In this document: piece by piece, positions 35,601 to 45,440 of the stretch
How the letters are laid out: each line of letters opens with the position of its first letter
How positions within the stretch are numbered: the first letter of the stretch is position 1
Assembly (NCBI GenBank): GCA_013400115.1
Contig: VXBP01007107.1
Span: forward strand, 806,001-870,000
Direction: 5' to 3'
Length of the DNA: 64,000 bases
Source: Rhinopomastus cyanomelas
Lineage: Eukaryota > Chordata > Aves > Bucerotiformes > Rhinopomastidae
Made by a program: the position numbers and the translations under genes
Notes under the pieces: model-generated
Seen by the model: the letters and a program-made list of their open reading frames with translations, nothing else
The model's database searches: none
What the model was told of the DNA's origin: nothing

Positions 35601-35942
35601 TCCTGATCTTACAGTACAAAACACTAATACCATCAAATTCCGTAAGAAACAAGCTATTCTGTTAAAACCACATTAGGGAAAAGAAAGGGGGGGGGGGAAC
35701 TCCACACAGAAGATTTACATTTCCTTAATGCCTGAAAGTGTTTTACAGTTTACCTCTGACATTGGAGTGCCCCAGAAGTCATTCTGAAACAGATTTTTTA
35801 ATGGAGTAGAAGGATGCAAATCTTTATTGTCCAGAATTGCTGAAACATCATCAAAAACGAAGCCACAGAATAGACTGTTCCAGTAGCAGGCTGCCACTAC
35901 GCCAACTATTAGTGCTGCTTCCTTCAAGCTTACATCAGCCAT
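13790..35942 (-). CDS. TMTC3: TMTC3, ER transmembrane O-mannosyltransferase with TPR repeats (13 coding exons)
   Basis: Coding exons on the minus strand, 5' to 3': 35942-35754, 34231-34013, 30971-30872, 29601-29486, 27082-26910, 26074-25822, 22792-22644, 21298-21178, 20595-20484, 19769-19666, 18644-18475, 17689-17463, 14610-13790. All introns are GT-AG. The exons sum to 2754 nt: 917 residues plus TAG, matching the roughly 914-915 residues of the human protein, and all phases agree. The N-terminal half is a multi-pass membrane region with an acidic DD pair at residues 31-32 in the first lumenal loop, as in GT-C-fold mannosyltransferases. It includes the DUF1736-type segment starting near residue 267 (FDNPAAVSP). 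TPR repeats run from about residue 440 to 780, followed by a lysine-rich tail. TMTC1-4 are known to O-mannosylate cadherins in the ER; TMTC3 loss causes cobblestone lissencephaly in humans. The ATG context (A at -3, G at +4) is good. No frame damage was seen. Confidence 0.96.
14641..16336 (-). mobile_element. CR1 LINE with ORF1 fused to 3'UTR, ORF2 gone (copy B)
   Basis: The CR1 3' end (reverse complement of CAGAATCACAGAACATTAGG) starts about 30 nt upstream of the TMTC3 exon 14 acceptor. The 3'UTR runs to about 15233, where it joins directly to ORF1 esterase-domain sequence. The 5' limit near 16336 matches copy A. Compared with copy A, everything from the ORF2 tail to the end of ORF1 is deleted. 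It sits in TMTC3 intron 13 in the gene's sense orientation. Confidence 0.88.
15160..16240 (-). pseudogene. CR1 ORF1 remnant (Cys motif, coiled coil, esterase N-part)
   Basis: The upstream frame (16240-15719) has a CFWCEQVDCLLNQAAQL block: a Cys-x2-Cys pair followed by a heptad-like coiled coil (LQNKVEKLQVEIESLRSI), the usual N-terminal layout of CR1 ORF1. A second frame (15558 to about 15235) has RALVIGDLLLKG and SADYYPLLIVQTGG. The esterase nucleophile block reads GDL instead of GDS, so the catalytic serine is lost. The tail of this frame runs into former 3'UTR sequence. Confidence 0.7.
16337..17462 (-). other. TMTC3: Rest of TMTC3 intron 13
   Basis: No repeat or exon was recognised apart from the splice donor GTATGTT at the right-hand end. 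The short open frames here have no supported product. Confidence 0.6.
17463..17689 (-). CDS. TMTC3: TMTC3 exon 13
   Basis: Residues 569-644. Acceptor CTTCTACAG, donor CTG/GTATGT. Encodes TPR repeats (GELLLKMNKPLKAKEAYLRA, ADLWYNLAIVYIELKDPTEA, LALFNSALLMQESG). Joins exon 14 to read ESGDARLRPEA. Confidence 0.95.
18475..18644 (-). CDS. TMTC3: TMTC3 exon 12
   Basis: Residues 513-568. Acceptor TTTTTGACAG, donor CAG/GTAATAG. Encodes IIPGKKYAARVAPNHLN and the TPR segment [20 protein letters not shown], matching the human protein almost residue for residue. Confidence 0.95.
19666..19769 (-). CDS. TMTC3: TMTC3 exon 11
   Basis: Residues 478-512. Acceptor TTTATTAAG, donor CAG/GTAATTG. Encodes DIGAHMNVGRTYKNLNKTKE and AEESYMIAKSLMPQ, one TPR unit. 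Confidence 0.95.
20484..20595 (-). CDS. TMTC3: TMTC3 exon 10
   Basis: Residues 441-477. Acceptor CTGATTTTAG, donor CCAG/GTAAAAG. Encodes [20 protein letters not shown] and NFERALQFFIQATQVQP, the first well-formed TPR. Confidence 0.95.
21178..21298 (-). CDS. TMTC3: TMTC3 exon 9
   Basis: Residues 400-440. Acceptor TTTATTTAATAG, donor AAG/GTACTG. The real frame reads RKISWVCLAAVLLTHALKTL and HRNWDWESEYTLFMSALK: a membrane segment, then the lead-in to the TPRs. The longest open frame across this exon is a different, wrong frame. Confidence 0.93.
22644..22792 (-). CDS. TMTC3: TMTC3 exon 8
   Basis: Residues 351-399. Acceptor CTTTTCTAG, donor AAAG/GTACAG. Encodes [20 protein letters not shown] and VPSMGFCILVAHGWKKL. 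The [20 protein letters not shown]-type block is highly conserved in the TMTC family. Confidence 0.94.
24965..25430 (-). mobile_element. CR1 3' fragment in TMTC3 intron 7
   Basis: The left end shows the reverse-complemented CR1 terminus (CACAGAATCACAGAACATCA), followed by about 450 bases of 3'UTR ending around CTCCAGCAGTTCTGTCTCTC. It is 5'-truncated and in sense orientation to TMTC3. Confidence 0.9.
25822..26074 (-). CDS. TMTC3: TMTC3 exon 7
   Basis: Residues 266-350. Acceptor GTGCTCTAG, donor ATG/GTATGA. Encodes FDNPAAVSPSPARQLTFNYL and [20 protein letters not shown], the hallmark DUF1736 block of TMTC proteins, then a hydrophobic helix (VATLTFFCFLGSLVVFSL). Confidence 0.95.
26910..27082 (-). 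CDS. TMTC3: TMTC3 exon 6
   Basis: Residues 209-265. Acceptor TTTCTGCACAG, donor AAG/GTAATAG. The frame reads YTLPVLLDTAVQILRGKGSI and [20 protein letters not shown]. The longest open frame overlapping this exon on the same strand is out of frame and not the product. Confidence 0.93.
27452..28480 (-). mobile_element. CR1 fragment with 3'UTR and worn ORF2 tail, TMTC3 intron 5
   Basis: Starts with the reverse complement of a CR1 end (CAGAGAATCACAGAATGACT, AGGTTGGAATGGACCTCAGA) of a subfamily unlike copies A and B. It continues through reverse-complemented ORF2 tail sequence (CTTGGACTTGCTGAACC; GAGCATCCAGCCAATTCC). Frames are broken. Sense orientation to TMTC3. Confidence 0.85.
29486..29601 (-). 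CDS. TMTC3: TMTC3 exon 5
   Basis: Residues 170-208. Acceptor TTATTTGTAG, donor GGG/GTAAGC. Encodes WTPIAVTVFLVAVATLCKEQ and GITVVGICCVYEVFIAQG; the CKEQGIT block is a family signature. Confidence 0.95.
30229..30787 (+). mobile_element. Solo LTR of an ERVL-like avian retrovirus, TMTC3 intron 4
   Basis: Begins TGTCCTGGTTTGGTTGGGAT and ends GGGGTTAAACCATGACA, giving TG...CA ends. It carries a TATA-like GAGTATATATAACCTGG near 30493. The opening resembles the common bird LTR that starts TGTCCTGGTTT. The flanking 5-mers (CCAGT left, GCAAT right) match at only three positions, so a target duplication is at best decayed. No internal viral genes. Opposite orientation to TMTC3. Confidence 0.7.
30872..30971 (-). 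CDS. TMTC3: TMTC3 exon 4
   Basis: Residues 137-169. Acceptor TCTTTTTCAG, donor ATAG/GTAAATG. Encodes [20 protein letters not shown] and LSYTKSKGPDNSI. The GRAELL block is a TMTC family signature. Confidence 0.95.
31360..31560 (-). mobile_element. Possible LTR fragment beside a CR1 tail, TMTC3 intron 3
   Basis: A two-copy ATTCTATG tail (minus strand, 31361-31376) abuts a segment that on the minus strand has CTCTAATAAAGCCTGAGC, like an LTR polyadenylation region, and ends in CACA. I could not find a matching start or target duplication. Confidence 0.3.
31561..33417 (-). other. TMTC3: TMTC3 intron 3, unremarkable part
   Basis: No exon or repeat recognised; only short open frames of intronic composition. 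Confidence 0.6.
33418..33515 (-). mobile_element. CR1 3'-end fragment, TMTC3 intron 3
   Basis: Plus strand reads CATAGAACCATTTAGGTTGG, then AAAAGACTCTTGAGATCATC and AAGTCCAACC, the reverse complement of an older CR1 3' terminus. About 100 bases. Confidence 0.8.
34013..34231 (-). CDS. TMTC3: TMTC3 exon 3
   Basis: Residues 64-136. Acceptor TTTTCTTCTAG, donor GCG/GTAGGT. Encodes SHKSYRPLTVLTFRLNYL, a hydrophobic pair of segments and LLFAVHPIHTEA. The HPIHTEAV block near the end is conserved in the family and faces the proposed active-site side. Confidence 0.95.
35687..35698 (+). repeat. Poly-G run, 12 bases
   Basis: Twelve consecutive G on the plus strand, so a C12 tract in the TMTC3 transcript about 55 nt after the exon 2 donor. 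Homopolymers like this are prone to assembly error. Confidence 0.85.
35754..35942 (-). CDS. TMTC3: TMTC3 exon 2 (start codon)
   Basis: Residues 1-63, starting MADVSLKEAALIVGVVAACY (human starts MANINLKE). Residues about 8-30 form the first membrane helix; DD at 31-32 follows in VFDDVSAILDNKDLHPSTPL. Donor GAG/GTAAAC. The exon probably begins at 35970 (acceptor TGTATTTCAG), which adds 28 nt of 5'UTR. Confidence 0.96.
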
Positions 35943-35970
35943 ATTCTCTAAGATTTTTCATAGACAAAAG
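35943..35970 (-). other. TMTC3: TMTC3 5'UTR part of exon 2
   Basis: Lies between the acceptor CTGTGTATTTCAG and the ATG. An alternative acceptor AATCTTAG sits 5 nt before the ATG; the first has the better pyrimidine tract. Confidence 0.6.
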
Positions 35971-36737
35971 CTGAAATACACAGACAGAAACTAGAGTCAT
36001 TTTACTGATTAAGAACTAAAATTAATATAGCAAGCCAAATTAAGACATTCAATACTTTAGAATATGACAGTACATATCTAAAAATCATTAAGACACAAAG
36101 CTTTCCTCAGGTCTTACACAATGCAGTGTTTGAAAGAAATACTCTCATTAAAAAGTCTCACCCCTAAAAAGACCTCACACTTACTGGATACACTACTACA
36201 TTTCAAGTTTTCCTAATAAATTGCAATATGCAGTTCAAAGGAACGGTGCAAACTGGAAAACTCTGAACCAAGTTCTCTAGAACCCTGAGTAATTTAACAG
36301 GATTAACTGACAGAGATTATTGAATTATCAAAAAGGCAGACAGTGTTGATGTTTTTTAGGATTAAAAGGGATTCTCAAAATATTTCAAAAGCAATTAAAC
36401 AAATTTCAAAAGTTCCTAAAAACAAGCAGGAAATTTAAACACTTTTACAGATACACAAAAATGGGTATAGGATATTGGTAATAAGGTAAACATACCATTG
36501 AAGCTCACACTTTGCTGATGTGTGTTCTTCATAGAAGTTCACAAGTCTTTCCTTTGCAACTCTGCCAATTGCTCCAACTTCACAGTCCTGTCTAAATAGC
36601 ATGCAAAAAAAAGAAGCTGTAAACAAACCTGTACTATTTTTTATCTTTTGCATAAACGTCGTAAACCCATAAACTGTTATATATTATAATAAATAAACTA
36701 TTATAAACTTCCTAAACTGTTATTAAACAGTTGTTTA

Positions 36738-36855
36738 TAAAACCCGCCTGGATGTGTTCCTGACTGACTTGGTCTAGGTGATCCTGCTCTGGTAGGAGGA
36801 TTAGACTAGATGACCTTTCGAGGTCCCTTCCAATCCCTGATGTTCTTTGATGACT
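36738..36855 (+). mobile_element. CR1 3'-end fragment, TMTC3 intron 1
   Basis: Reads CCGCCTGGATGTGTTCCTGA, then GGTGATCCTGCTCTGGTAGG and CGAGGTCCCTTCCAATCCCT, ending in a CR1 tail. Antisense to TMTC3. Confidence 0.88.
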
Positions 36856-38042
36856 TTCAAAAAGCTGCACGGGTGACCTCATCAAAATGTGAAATTACTA
36901 TGCAATGGGTTGTGTGAAAACACTGTTCTGCCTTCAAAGAATAAGAACGTCAAAAGCTTTCTTTTTTCCACTGGTTGACACAGCATGGATTACTGCAGAT
37001 TTTGGGGACAGGCATATTGAAAGGCTAAAGACAATTGAATACTTACTTAATTTTGAGAAAAAGGAGAAGACGACTAAACAAAAATACATAGCATTCTCCC
37101 CAAAACTAGAGATGGGTAACATCTGCAATGACACAGAAAGATGGTATTAACCAGATGGCATAGATTCTAAAGACACCAGCCTGATATCTTTCAGGGTTCA
37201 CATATCAAATAAACTGATAAGTGACCTGGAAGGTATAATGTGTTTTATATTTCTAAACCCTGAAATACTGGTGACATTTTTTTTAAATCTGGTTCAGATT
37301 TAAGAATAGTATCCCCTGACAACAAGCAGAGTTATTTCATCCACAAAGGCAATCTTAGTTGTGGTTAGCAGCCTGAGCTTGAAAGCCATACAATCACCTA
37401 TCATAACTAGTGTTAAAGCAGAACAGGTACAGAGGGAATAGAAGGAATAGTTGTGTAACTGAAGCTGTTAAACTAAAAACTTGGGCAAAGATAATTTTAA
37501 AAGTATCAAACCAATCAGTGTTACTCACATAATGGCAGAAGATTTTTTAAATTTTGCAGTACTGGCAGCACTGGCTACTGTAGTTATTTCAACCAAACAA
37601 AAGTCTTCTTTCTAAGCTTCCACCACCTTTGCGAAAAAAGGAAAAAAACCACAAAGTTAAATGTTAAAAGATGTTGCTATGTCTTTTTGTCAGATTGGAT
37701 CAGAATACTTTCAAACACAAAGCCAATGTTAAGTCTGAACATATTTATGGTCTTCCTGGCCAGAGAAATCTTGTTTTAAGAAGAAAACAAAGCATGCTGC
37801 AGGAATACATAAAAAGACAGCTCAGTTTTGAACAACACACCAAAGTTTCTTAGTTACCGCCTCAAAGAATGTGGAGAAGAAACTACTGTTTCTCACTCTG
37901 CTAGAAAGAGAATTTGACAATTTCTCATTTGCAGTGGCTTCTCAGTAGTGTCTTTCCTACTTGATTAAGATTACTAGTTCTAATGCAAAGCAGTGACATC
38001 TTAAAAGGATCTACAACGAACATACAGTTTTCCAACACATCT

Positions 38043-38455
38043 TCAAAATCACAGAATCATAGAATCATTAGGGATTGGAAGGGACCTCTAAACATCATCT
38101 AGTCCAATCCCCCTGACACAGCAGGATCACCTAGACCAAGTTACACAGGAACACATCCAGGTGGGTCTTAAATGTCTCCAGTGAAGGTGACTCCACAACC
38201 ACCCTGGGCAGCCTGTTCCAGTGCTCTGTCACCCTTACTGTGAAGAAGTTCCTTCTCAGATTGATGTGGAACCTTCTGTGTTCCAGCTTACAACCACTGC
38301 CCCTCGTCCTATCACTAGACGACAGTGAGAAGAGCCCAGTTCCATCCTCCTGACACCCACCCTCAGTCTTGTCTTCTCCAAGCTAAAGAGACCCAGGTCC
38401 CTCAGCCTCTCCTCACAAGGGAGGTGCTCCACCTCCATCATCCTGCAATATTCTT
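38043..38455 (-). mobile_element. CR1 3' fragment, TMTC3 intron 1
   Basis: Starts with reverse-complemented tail copies (AATCACAGAATCATAGAATC) and 3'UTR (TTAGGGATTGGAAGGGACCT) and ends near CTCCACCTCCATCATCC. It lacks the ATTTATAAACATTAATGAGG block found in its relatives, so it has a small internal deletion near 38360. Confidence 0.9.
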
Positions 38456-39513
38456 TTAAATTCACCCTTTAAGAATAAACATAGCAAGGTGAATAGGATT
38501 TGGGTGACTTGATCTTTCTTTACTAACAATCTAAGTGCAGATACTGCTTTGCATATCGAAGACCAATTCTGACGTAATTTTTAGATATCTACTTAAGGCA
38601 CAGTTACTGCTACCCAACTAGGAAAACTATTTGTTCCTCTTCCTATTCTATTCCTAAGTATAGGAAGCTACCAAAAGGAAAAGTTTAACCAATCTTAACT
38701 GCTAGGTCTTCAGCTAGTCTTTGTAGGTTTTTATTTTTCCCTATATAGAATATGTCAAGGCAGCTACTTATCTGTTCATCCCAAGAATTCTGCTGCTTTC
38801 ATAAGGCTTTCTTTTTGCTTTGAATTTCTAGTATTTATTCCACCCAGAACTACTGACCATGCTGTTCCCTAAGAGCTGCATATCCCTACATGCCAACTGT
38901 AGGGAAAATACTGTTTTCATTTGAATTAAAGGGAATCATCACACAGAAACAAATTAAGACTTTAGCTACACCCAGAGTGTTTGCCCACCATCAGAGGAAC
39001 CTGTTTGATAACCGCAGATAAAATTCATCTTTAACATCACAATTTTTTAATTTGCAGTTCAATTTGCAGAACGTAAGTATCAAAACACATTGTTCTGGTT
39101 TTAACAAGTCACACAACACACTGTGTCAAGCTTGGTAATCTCAAATGCATCATATCCATACCCCTCTCAAATATTTGTTGCATGCAAAAGCGGTAGGAGG
39201 TCTTAGTAACAGATGGGCATAATAGAAATCTGAAAGAGTCCACATTTTCCAGCCATCTGCTTCCAGGTTGAGCACAAAGAGAAAAAGGGGAAAACCGGGA
39301 AAGGGCAAAAAGTTTTTAAGTCCTTTATTTTAGCATAAAAAGACAGATTCTGAGGAAGGCTCATCATCAGAACTACTACTTCCAATCTGCTACTACAACT
39401 GGGTTGACCACTAAATTCCAAGCTTCAGACCCTGAATGATCATCTAGGTGTTGAGAATGCAAGACTGAAACAGGAGGCTTATAAAAACTCATTTGTACTT
39501 GGTTAAGCCAAAG

Positions 39514-39981
39514 TGTCATGGGGTGACCAGATTCTTTCGACATGCGACATGCAACAGCCAAATACCCCTTTCCATAACACCGTAAGACCCTTGGAATGCA
39601 GAAGCCCTTTTCTGGCTTCCAGCTTGCTGCAGAGTGGCAGTCTCAATCTGCTCCCCTACTATGCAAACCTCATAGAAAATCATCCACCTTCCATATCTCT
39701 TTCTCTCCAAAGAGCAGGATAAGGTTTCGTGGAGTAAGCTGTGACCATTTAGTGTTAGGAGTGAAAAAGGGGGAAGAGGAAAGCTTGGCAAGCAGAAACT
39801 GCATTTCATGAGGGCACCTAGCTTTATCAGGAGTTTGCAGTTTCTTTTCCATTCACTTGTATTTTAACCCTTTCTTTACTCTCTGTTAATAAAACTTTTT
39901 TATAATGTTCTTCCTGGTTTTCTGTTGTGTTTTGGCAACCCGAGAAATCCAAACTGGCATAAAATATACCAAACCAGTACA
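39514..39981 (+). mobile_element. Solo LTR with perfect 5-bp target duplication, TMTC3 intron 1
   Basis: The 468-bp element starts TGTCATGGGGTGACC and ends AAACCAGTACA (TGT...ACA). It is flanked by CAAAG on both sides (39509-39513 and 39982-39986). A poly(A) signal AATAAA lies at 39888-39893, about 90 bases before the 3' end, as expected for R/U5. No viral coding sequence remains. A 5-bp duplication is typical of ERVL-type and some other avian ERV integrases. Opposite orientation to TMTC3. I do not recognise the exact family. Confidence 0.75.
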
Positions 39982-40394
39982 CAAAGTAAGCCAGCCATTA
40001 ATCTCAGAAGAAAACGGCAATTGCTGTTTGATAGCACATACTCTTTTTCACGCTAGCTATAATAAGCTTGATGTTGCAAAATAACAAGCCATGTAAGGAA
40101 TATGCAAGCCTAGGAACCTCATAGATTACAGATGTGCAAAACACTTGCTAAAGCCTTGGTATGATTTGACTCTTTAAAGACTTGGATACGTTCCCTTTCT
40201 TAAACAGCAAACACGCTGAAATCTGCTATCAACACATATAGTCTTGCAAATGCCAGCACTTCACCACTCCCAGTGACAGATGTACTGAAAAACCTCTGTA
40301 AAGCACTGCCTTGTCAACACAGGCTTGCTGCAATGGAGAATCACAGCACTGACTGCTCTAACATGTGTAGTCACATGAGAGCAGAGGGGAAAGT

Positions 40395-41168
40395 CTACAT
40401 CACTTGACCTGCTGGACACACATCCAGGATACCATTGGCCTTCTTTGCCACACAGAACTGCTGTTCCAAGGGTGTCCACCAGGTCTCAAAGGTCTTTTTC
40501 CATGAGGCTACTTTCTAGCCGGGCAACTCCCTAATTTGTACTGATATATGATGTTGTTCCTCCCCAGGTGGAGGACTCTACACTTACCCATCTTGAACTT
40601 CACTAGGTTCCACTTTGCCCAGCTCTCCAGTCTATCTAGATCATGCTGAATGGCAGCACAGCCTTCTGGTATATCAGTGAATCCTTCCAGTTTTGTATCA
40701 TCAGCAAACTTGCTGAGGGTATGCTCTGTCTCCTCATCCAGATCATTGATTAAGAGGTTGAACAGAACTAGGCCAAGTACTGACACCCGGGGAACACCAC
40801 TAGCTACAGGCCTCCAACTGGACTTTGCGCCACTCATCACAACTCTCTGAGTTCTGTTGTTTAGCCAGTTCTCAATCCATCTCACAGTCCAATATCTAAC
40901 TCACGTTTCCTGACTACCTACAAGGATGTTATGGGAAGTAATGTCAAAAGCCTTGCCGAAGTCAAGGTAGACAACATCCTTTGCTCCTTCTTTATCTACA
41001 CAGTCATATAACCATAGAAGTCTATTTCCCCTTAGTCAAAGCAATGCCGGCTACTCCTGATAACCTACTTTTCTGTCATATGCTTAGAGATGGCCTCCAG
41101 AATGACCTGCTCCATCACTCTTCCAAGAATGGAAGTGAGGCTGACTGGTCTGTAGTCACCTGGGTCTA
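40395..41168 (-). mobile_element. CR1 ORF2 fragment (reverse transcriptase), 3'UTR missing
   Basis: The minus strand (40885-40508) reads RWIENWLNNRTQRVVMSG, GLVLFNLLINDLDEETEHTL, SKFADDTKLEGFTD and KCRVLHLGRNNIIYQYKLGS: RT palm with the catalytic ADD motif, then the thumb/C-terminal part. Flanking sequence to 41168 is more upstream ORF2. No CR1 3' tail is present at the left edge, unusual for a LINE copy. Confidence 0.85.
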
Positions 41169-41984
41169 AAAAAAAAGCATAATGTTTTAAAAGTGCCCTC
41201 AATTGGAAGATTTGGGAATGTGGAAGCATCTTCTGCTCACATGAATTTAGGAAAAATTAGGTTAGGAAGCAATACACCTGCAAACATTTGCTAGTTATTT
41301 AGCACTGCATAACTGGCCATCACCTATAGTGCTATATGCCACTTTACATCAACAAGGGACTTGTGGAAGCAAACATATCTGTGTTGATCAGACACATCTT
41401 GCAAACCAACTTCAGACACTTAATATACATTGAAAGTGTTCCTTGTATTGGGTAAAGGCACTTTCACACCCTGAAGGGCACCCAGAACAACTGTTCTGAA
41501 CAATCCTGCTTCAAGACAGTGTTCTGCTCAATCCACTTCTTTGCTTCTTCAGAAGATGGGAAGTAGCAGTAATAGAGAAACTAAGAAGCACAGCACTTCC
41601 GTAGGGGAAAAAGCTTGTACAACGCACCTAATCTTTCCACAGAAACTGACAGGATCAAGCATGATCACTGAGATTCATTTCAAGCACATGTTCCAACTGC
41701 AAAGTTTTAACCAGCTCCAGCTTTTTGTTGGAAAATTCTTACTCCTGAAAACATCCAGCATAAGTGATGCATTATTGGTATTTCCAGCTTTTGATACGCT
41801 CAGTATTTTGAAAGTCAGTTCAAGCTGTCAGAAATACTTTATTTTTTAAAAATTTACCTGTTATATACCCATAAAATAAATTAGAAACAACAATCTAAGA
41901 TTGGTTTTTTTATCTTATACTTGGTAAGTATTTTCACTCACACTGTATTAACTTTCATAAATACTTACAGCACACCTGACACTT

Positions 41985-42092
41985 TCTGGGCTCTGGGCAG
42001 CCTGGTCTAGTCAGAGGTGCCCGTGGCTGGGGTGTTGGAAGTAGAAGACTTCTAAGTTCCCTTCCAACCTAAACCATTGTATGATTCTATAA
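41985..42092 (+). mobile_element. CR1 3'-end fragment, TMTC3 intron 1
   Basis: Reads GGGCTCTGGGCAGCCTGGTC and TTCCCTTCCAACCTAAACCA, ending TGTATGATTCTATAA. This is an older CR1 subfamily end, antisense to TMTC3. Confidence 0.85.
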
Positions 42093-44960
42093 AGTTGATA
42101 GCACTTTCAACCATCATCAGACTGAAACTGGTCTTTGCACATGACAACATTGAGTAAGCATCAGTAAGGCAATAGTTTGTAACTCCAGAGAATCACTTTG
42201 ATAAACGCTTTGCATGTGCAGTGTGAAGCATATTTATTATGTGTATCTTAAGAAACTTAATTTCATGTTATATTAATTAGCTTGCTGGAAACAAAAAACC
42301 AGGAAATTAGCATATGGATCAGGCAGCTCCTTGAAAAGCTTTGAAAACTACTGAGCATTTATGCATATACCTAATTATAAAATGTAGGCTTCCCAATCTC
42401 CTGTCTCATGCTCCAAAATCGGTGAAAAGACAGACATACACACAGGGGCTGCCAAAAAACAGACTCATGCATCTGTTTTTACTCTGGAGACATGTTCCAT
42501 TGAAGCTCCTGAACTGCCTAAAACATATTTACAGTTCAAATAGAAGACCATCAAAATATCAAAACCAGAAGAAAACAGCTGCTAAAATCCCTCCTAGATT
42601 TTTTTTTTTTTAAAGAGGTAAGCAACAAGTTAATCTAAGAGCTTGTGGCTGAACTGATGAATAGAAGTAGAGGTATATACAATGGGTTACCAAACCCAGT
42701 AGTACAGTAACTTAAAAATGCATTTTAATTCCACTTCTGAGGGTCTGCTAATTTCTTCTGCCTACTTGCTACTCTTTGTTTTCACTTTTGATAAAATGAA
42801 TGTTCTTTCTGCTGACTTGATACAAGTGTCTAATGACAGAAGAGACCATTTTATCCCTGTTGTCCCTCTTCAACACAGGTTTCAAACTTATCTTAAAAAT
42901 GTCACTCCAAGGTTATTTCATAAAGGAATTGTGCCTAAGACCTAAGATTTAAATGATGAGGCTTGAATCACATGTGGAAAGTGGCAAGTAGTACCTGGGA
43001 AGATGGAAGGAGAACTGCAAAACCCGACTGGATTCCCCCTTCATTTTGCTGAGATCTTAGAGCAGAATAAATTTAACAAGAAAAGTGAGCTTACTCTGCA
43101 AATACTACAGGATGAAAAACAATAGCCCTAATTTGAAGTCTACTAGACTAGATGAGGAATGGCAGCTCTGCTACTGGAGTTAGAACATACGTTGCAGCCC
43201 TGGTATGTGATTTCCAAAGGGGAAGACTGTGAGGAGCTTGCTGGCAACCAAGCAGCTAAATAACGGTTGGGATGTTTTAGGGTACTCTGGTACAAACAAG
43301 AATCAAAACATTAAACAACTTTAAAAGAGGTGAGATTAAAACATTGGGTGGTTTAGCTTTAATTTAATGTAGCTACTGCATCAGTCAGTTGAAAAACAAG
43401 CCATGTAAGCATGGTTTGTATTTTACCATATTTTATAGCTTAAAATCATTAACAGAATATGACAATTCAAAGGTATCAGGGTTTGGGGTTTTTTTTAATT
43501 GAGTTCAGTTCGTATAATTTCCTGCATTCAAGAAGTCACAAAATAATACTCTGTATTTGAAGTAACATTATAAACTGTGATTTGTTTCTTCACTGGAACA
43601 CTAATGCCAAAACTATACCTCTGAAATCCTGCTGATCAACAGTCTCAATGGTCTAGAAACACAACAGCAGAAACCACACATCTGTTAACCGCAAAGAATA
43701 AACAACCAAAAGCTACACGGGTGGTGTAAGCTGAGAAGACAGCCGTCAGACTCTGCCAGGCACATTCTTATTTAGTATGCTTGGTCTGTATATGACTTCT
43801 TGAGTATTTTTTATATCATTCTGTTAGGTCTTTCACATTGCTGTTTTTGTATCAGTAGGTCTTTGGAATGTCACACTGTTATCAAAACTGTGGTTTCCTA
43901 TTAATGCCTCACTACTCTCTCAAATATTCTTTGGCTCCAGAACACGGATACATAGTTCCAGCATGTATAACCACTAAAAAAAATTCATTTAAAGTTTGTC
44001 ATACAATTATAAGTGACACAAAAGTAAAAATTAATTCACTTACTCTAACCTGTTTTGCATTTTAAACCTTTTCTCATTTTGTATGAGGTTAATACTCCCA
44101 TCCTTTTCAAGCTCACATCAAAATTCCCTTCAGCTCTGCATCAATCTTCATTACTAGCTGCATTACACTGTTATAGCCTAGATGTGGTTTCACCATCAGT
44201 GTATGTAAACATTTATTTTCTGTTGATTCTGTAAACAAACACCACTCAAAAAATGCTGAAGCATATTAAATAAAGCATGGTAACTAGCTACACTGGCTCT
44301 AACAGCATGTTAATATGCCGAAGAGGATTTTTTAAAAAAAGCTTCTATTTGGGATCATCCTAACATCAATGGATTATTTAATTTATTTTATCACAGGAGG
44401 ATCCATTTCTCTGTGGATTACCCACTCCACCTATAAAAGTGCCTCCCAATAAGAAATCGTTTCACACATAACCATTACGAATTTTATTTTCTCACTCATG
44501 AAATACAATCCCGTCTCTTCCTCTTTCCTAACTACAGCTCTTTTTTTTTCCTAACTACTTTGCTTTTCTTACCCAACACTGAGCCCTAATCTCTGGTTGA
44601 CGGATGCAATCTTGCCTTCCAATCAAGAATTAAGAGTCATGCCACAACTGGAACAAGTTACATAATTAAAGGAGTGCAAGTATGTTGCATCTTGTCAGCC
44701 TTCATTAAACACTAATCAAGAGACAGCCAAAGAAAAAGGAAAGCAATAAATAATCCATAAAAAGAGTCCAGAGATAACCATTACGTCCACCTTTCCCTTT
44801 CCAGCAGGAAAAAAAAATACCAAACCTCTTCAGCTCTCCTGAATGGATAAAGACATAGACACAGCTCAGTTTCTGGTTTTCTTTTTATTGGCAAAGACCT
44901 GCTCGCACCCATTTAGCTAAAACACCAGACCCCAAACTGCTGCACTGCTGTGCCAGACGA
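42093..44960 (-). other. TMTC3: TMTC3 intron 1, promoter-proximal part
   Basis: No exon, RNA gene or full transposon recognised. A worn CR1-like scrap (AGATGTGGTTTCACCA, near 44180) is the only hint of a repeat. Confidence 0.55.
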
Positions 44961-45371
44961 CCTCCGAGGCGTCGGAAGTAGCACGGGCGTACTCACACGG
45001 CACCTCGGGACAGCGGTGCAGCTCTACAACCACACGGTCCGGCGGGAGGCACCACGTTACCCGCGGCCCTAAAGCCACGCGGGGAACGCACGGCCCAGGC
45101 AGGGTGGCACAGACAGGCCAAGCGGCCGCAGCCACAAACGTGAAGAGAGGAACGTGTCGGACCCCACTCCAGCGCCGCGGGAGCGCGCACAGAGATCCGT
45201 GAGAGACTGCCCCGGTGCGGCAGTCTCACGGAGGGGCTCTGGGGTGAGGCCCGGCAGTACGGCCAGGAAAGAGCATCCACCTCCGCAGGCAGTGGTAAGG
45301 GGTGACCCGGGAACCCAACACTCCCGCATGTGAACGAAAAGCCCCGCCCGCCCACCACCGGTCAGCCCTAC

Positions 45372-45440
45372 CTGAGGCCGCGGCGGATCAACCCTCCTGG
45401 CGTCGCCGCCCGCACTTCGAGCCGTCGCCACGTACTGCGC
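45372..45440 (-). other. TMTC3: TMTC3 exon 1, non-coding
   Basis: Donor CTCAG/GTAGGG at 45372/45371 on the minus strand, inside the CpG island. The transcription start is not visible; the upper limit given is a guess. Human TMTC3 also has a non-coding first exon. Confidence 0.6.

Noticed and set aside
44165..44220. CR1-like AGATGTGGTTTCACCA scrap
   Set aside because: Too short and worn to support as a separate element.
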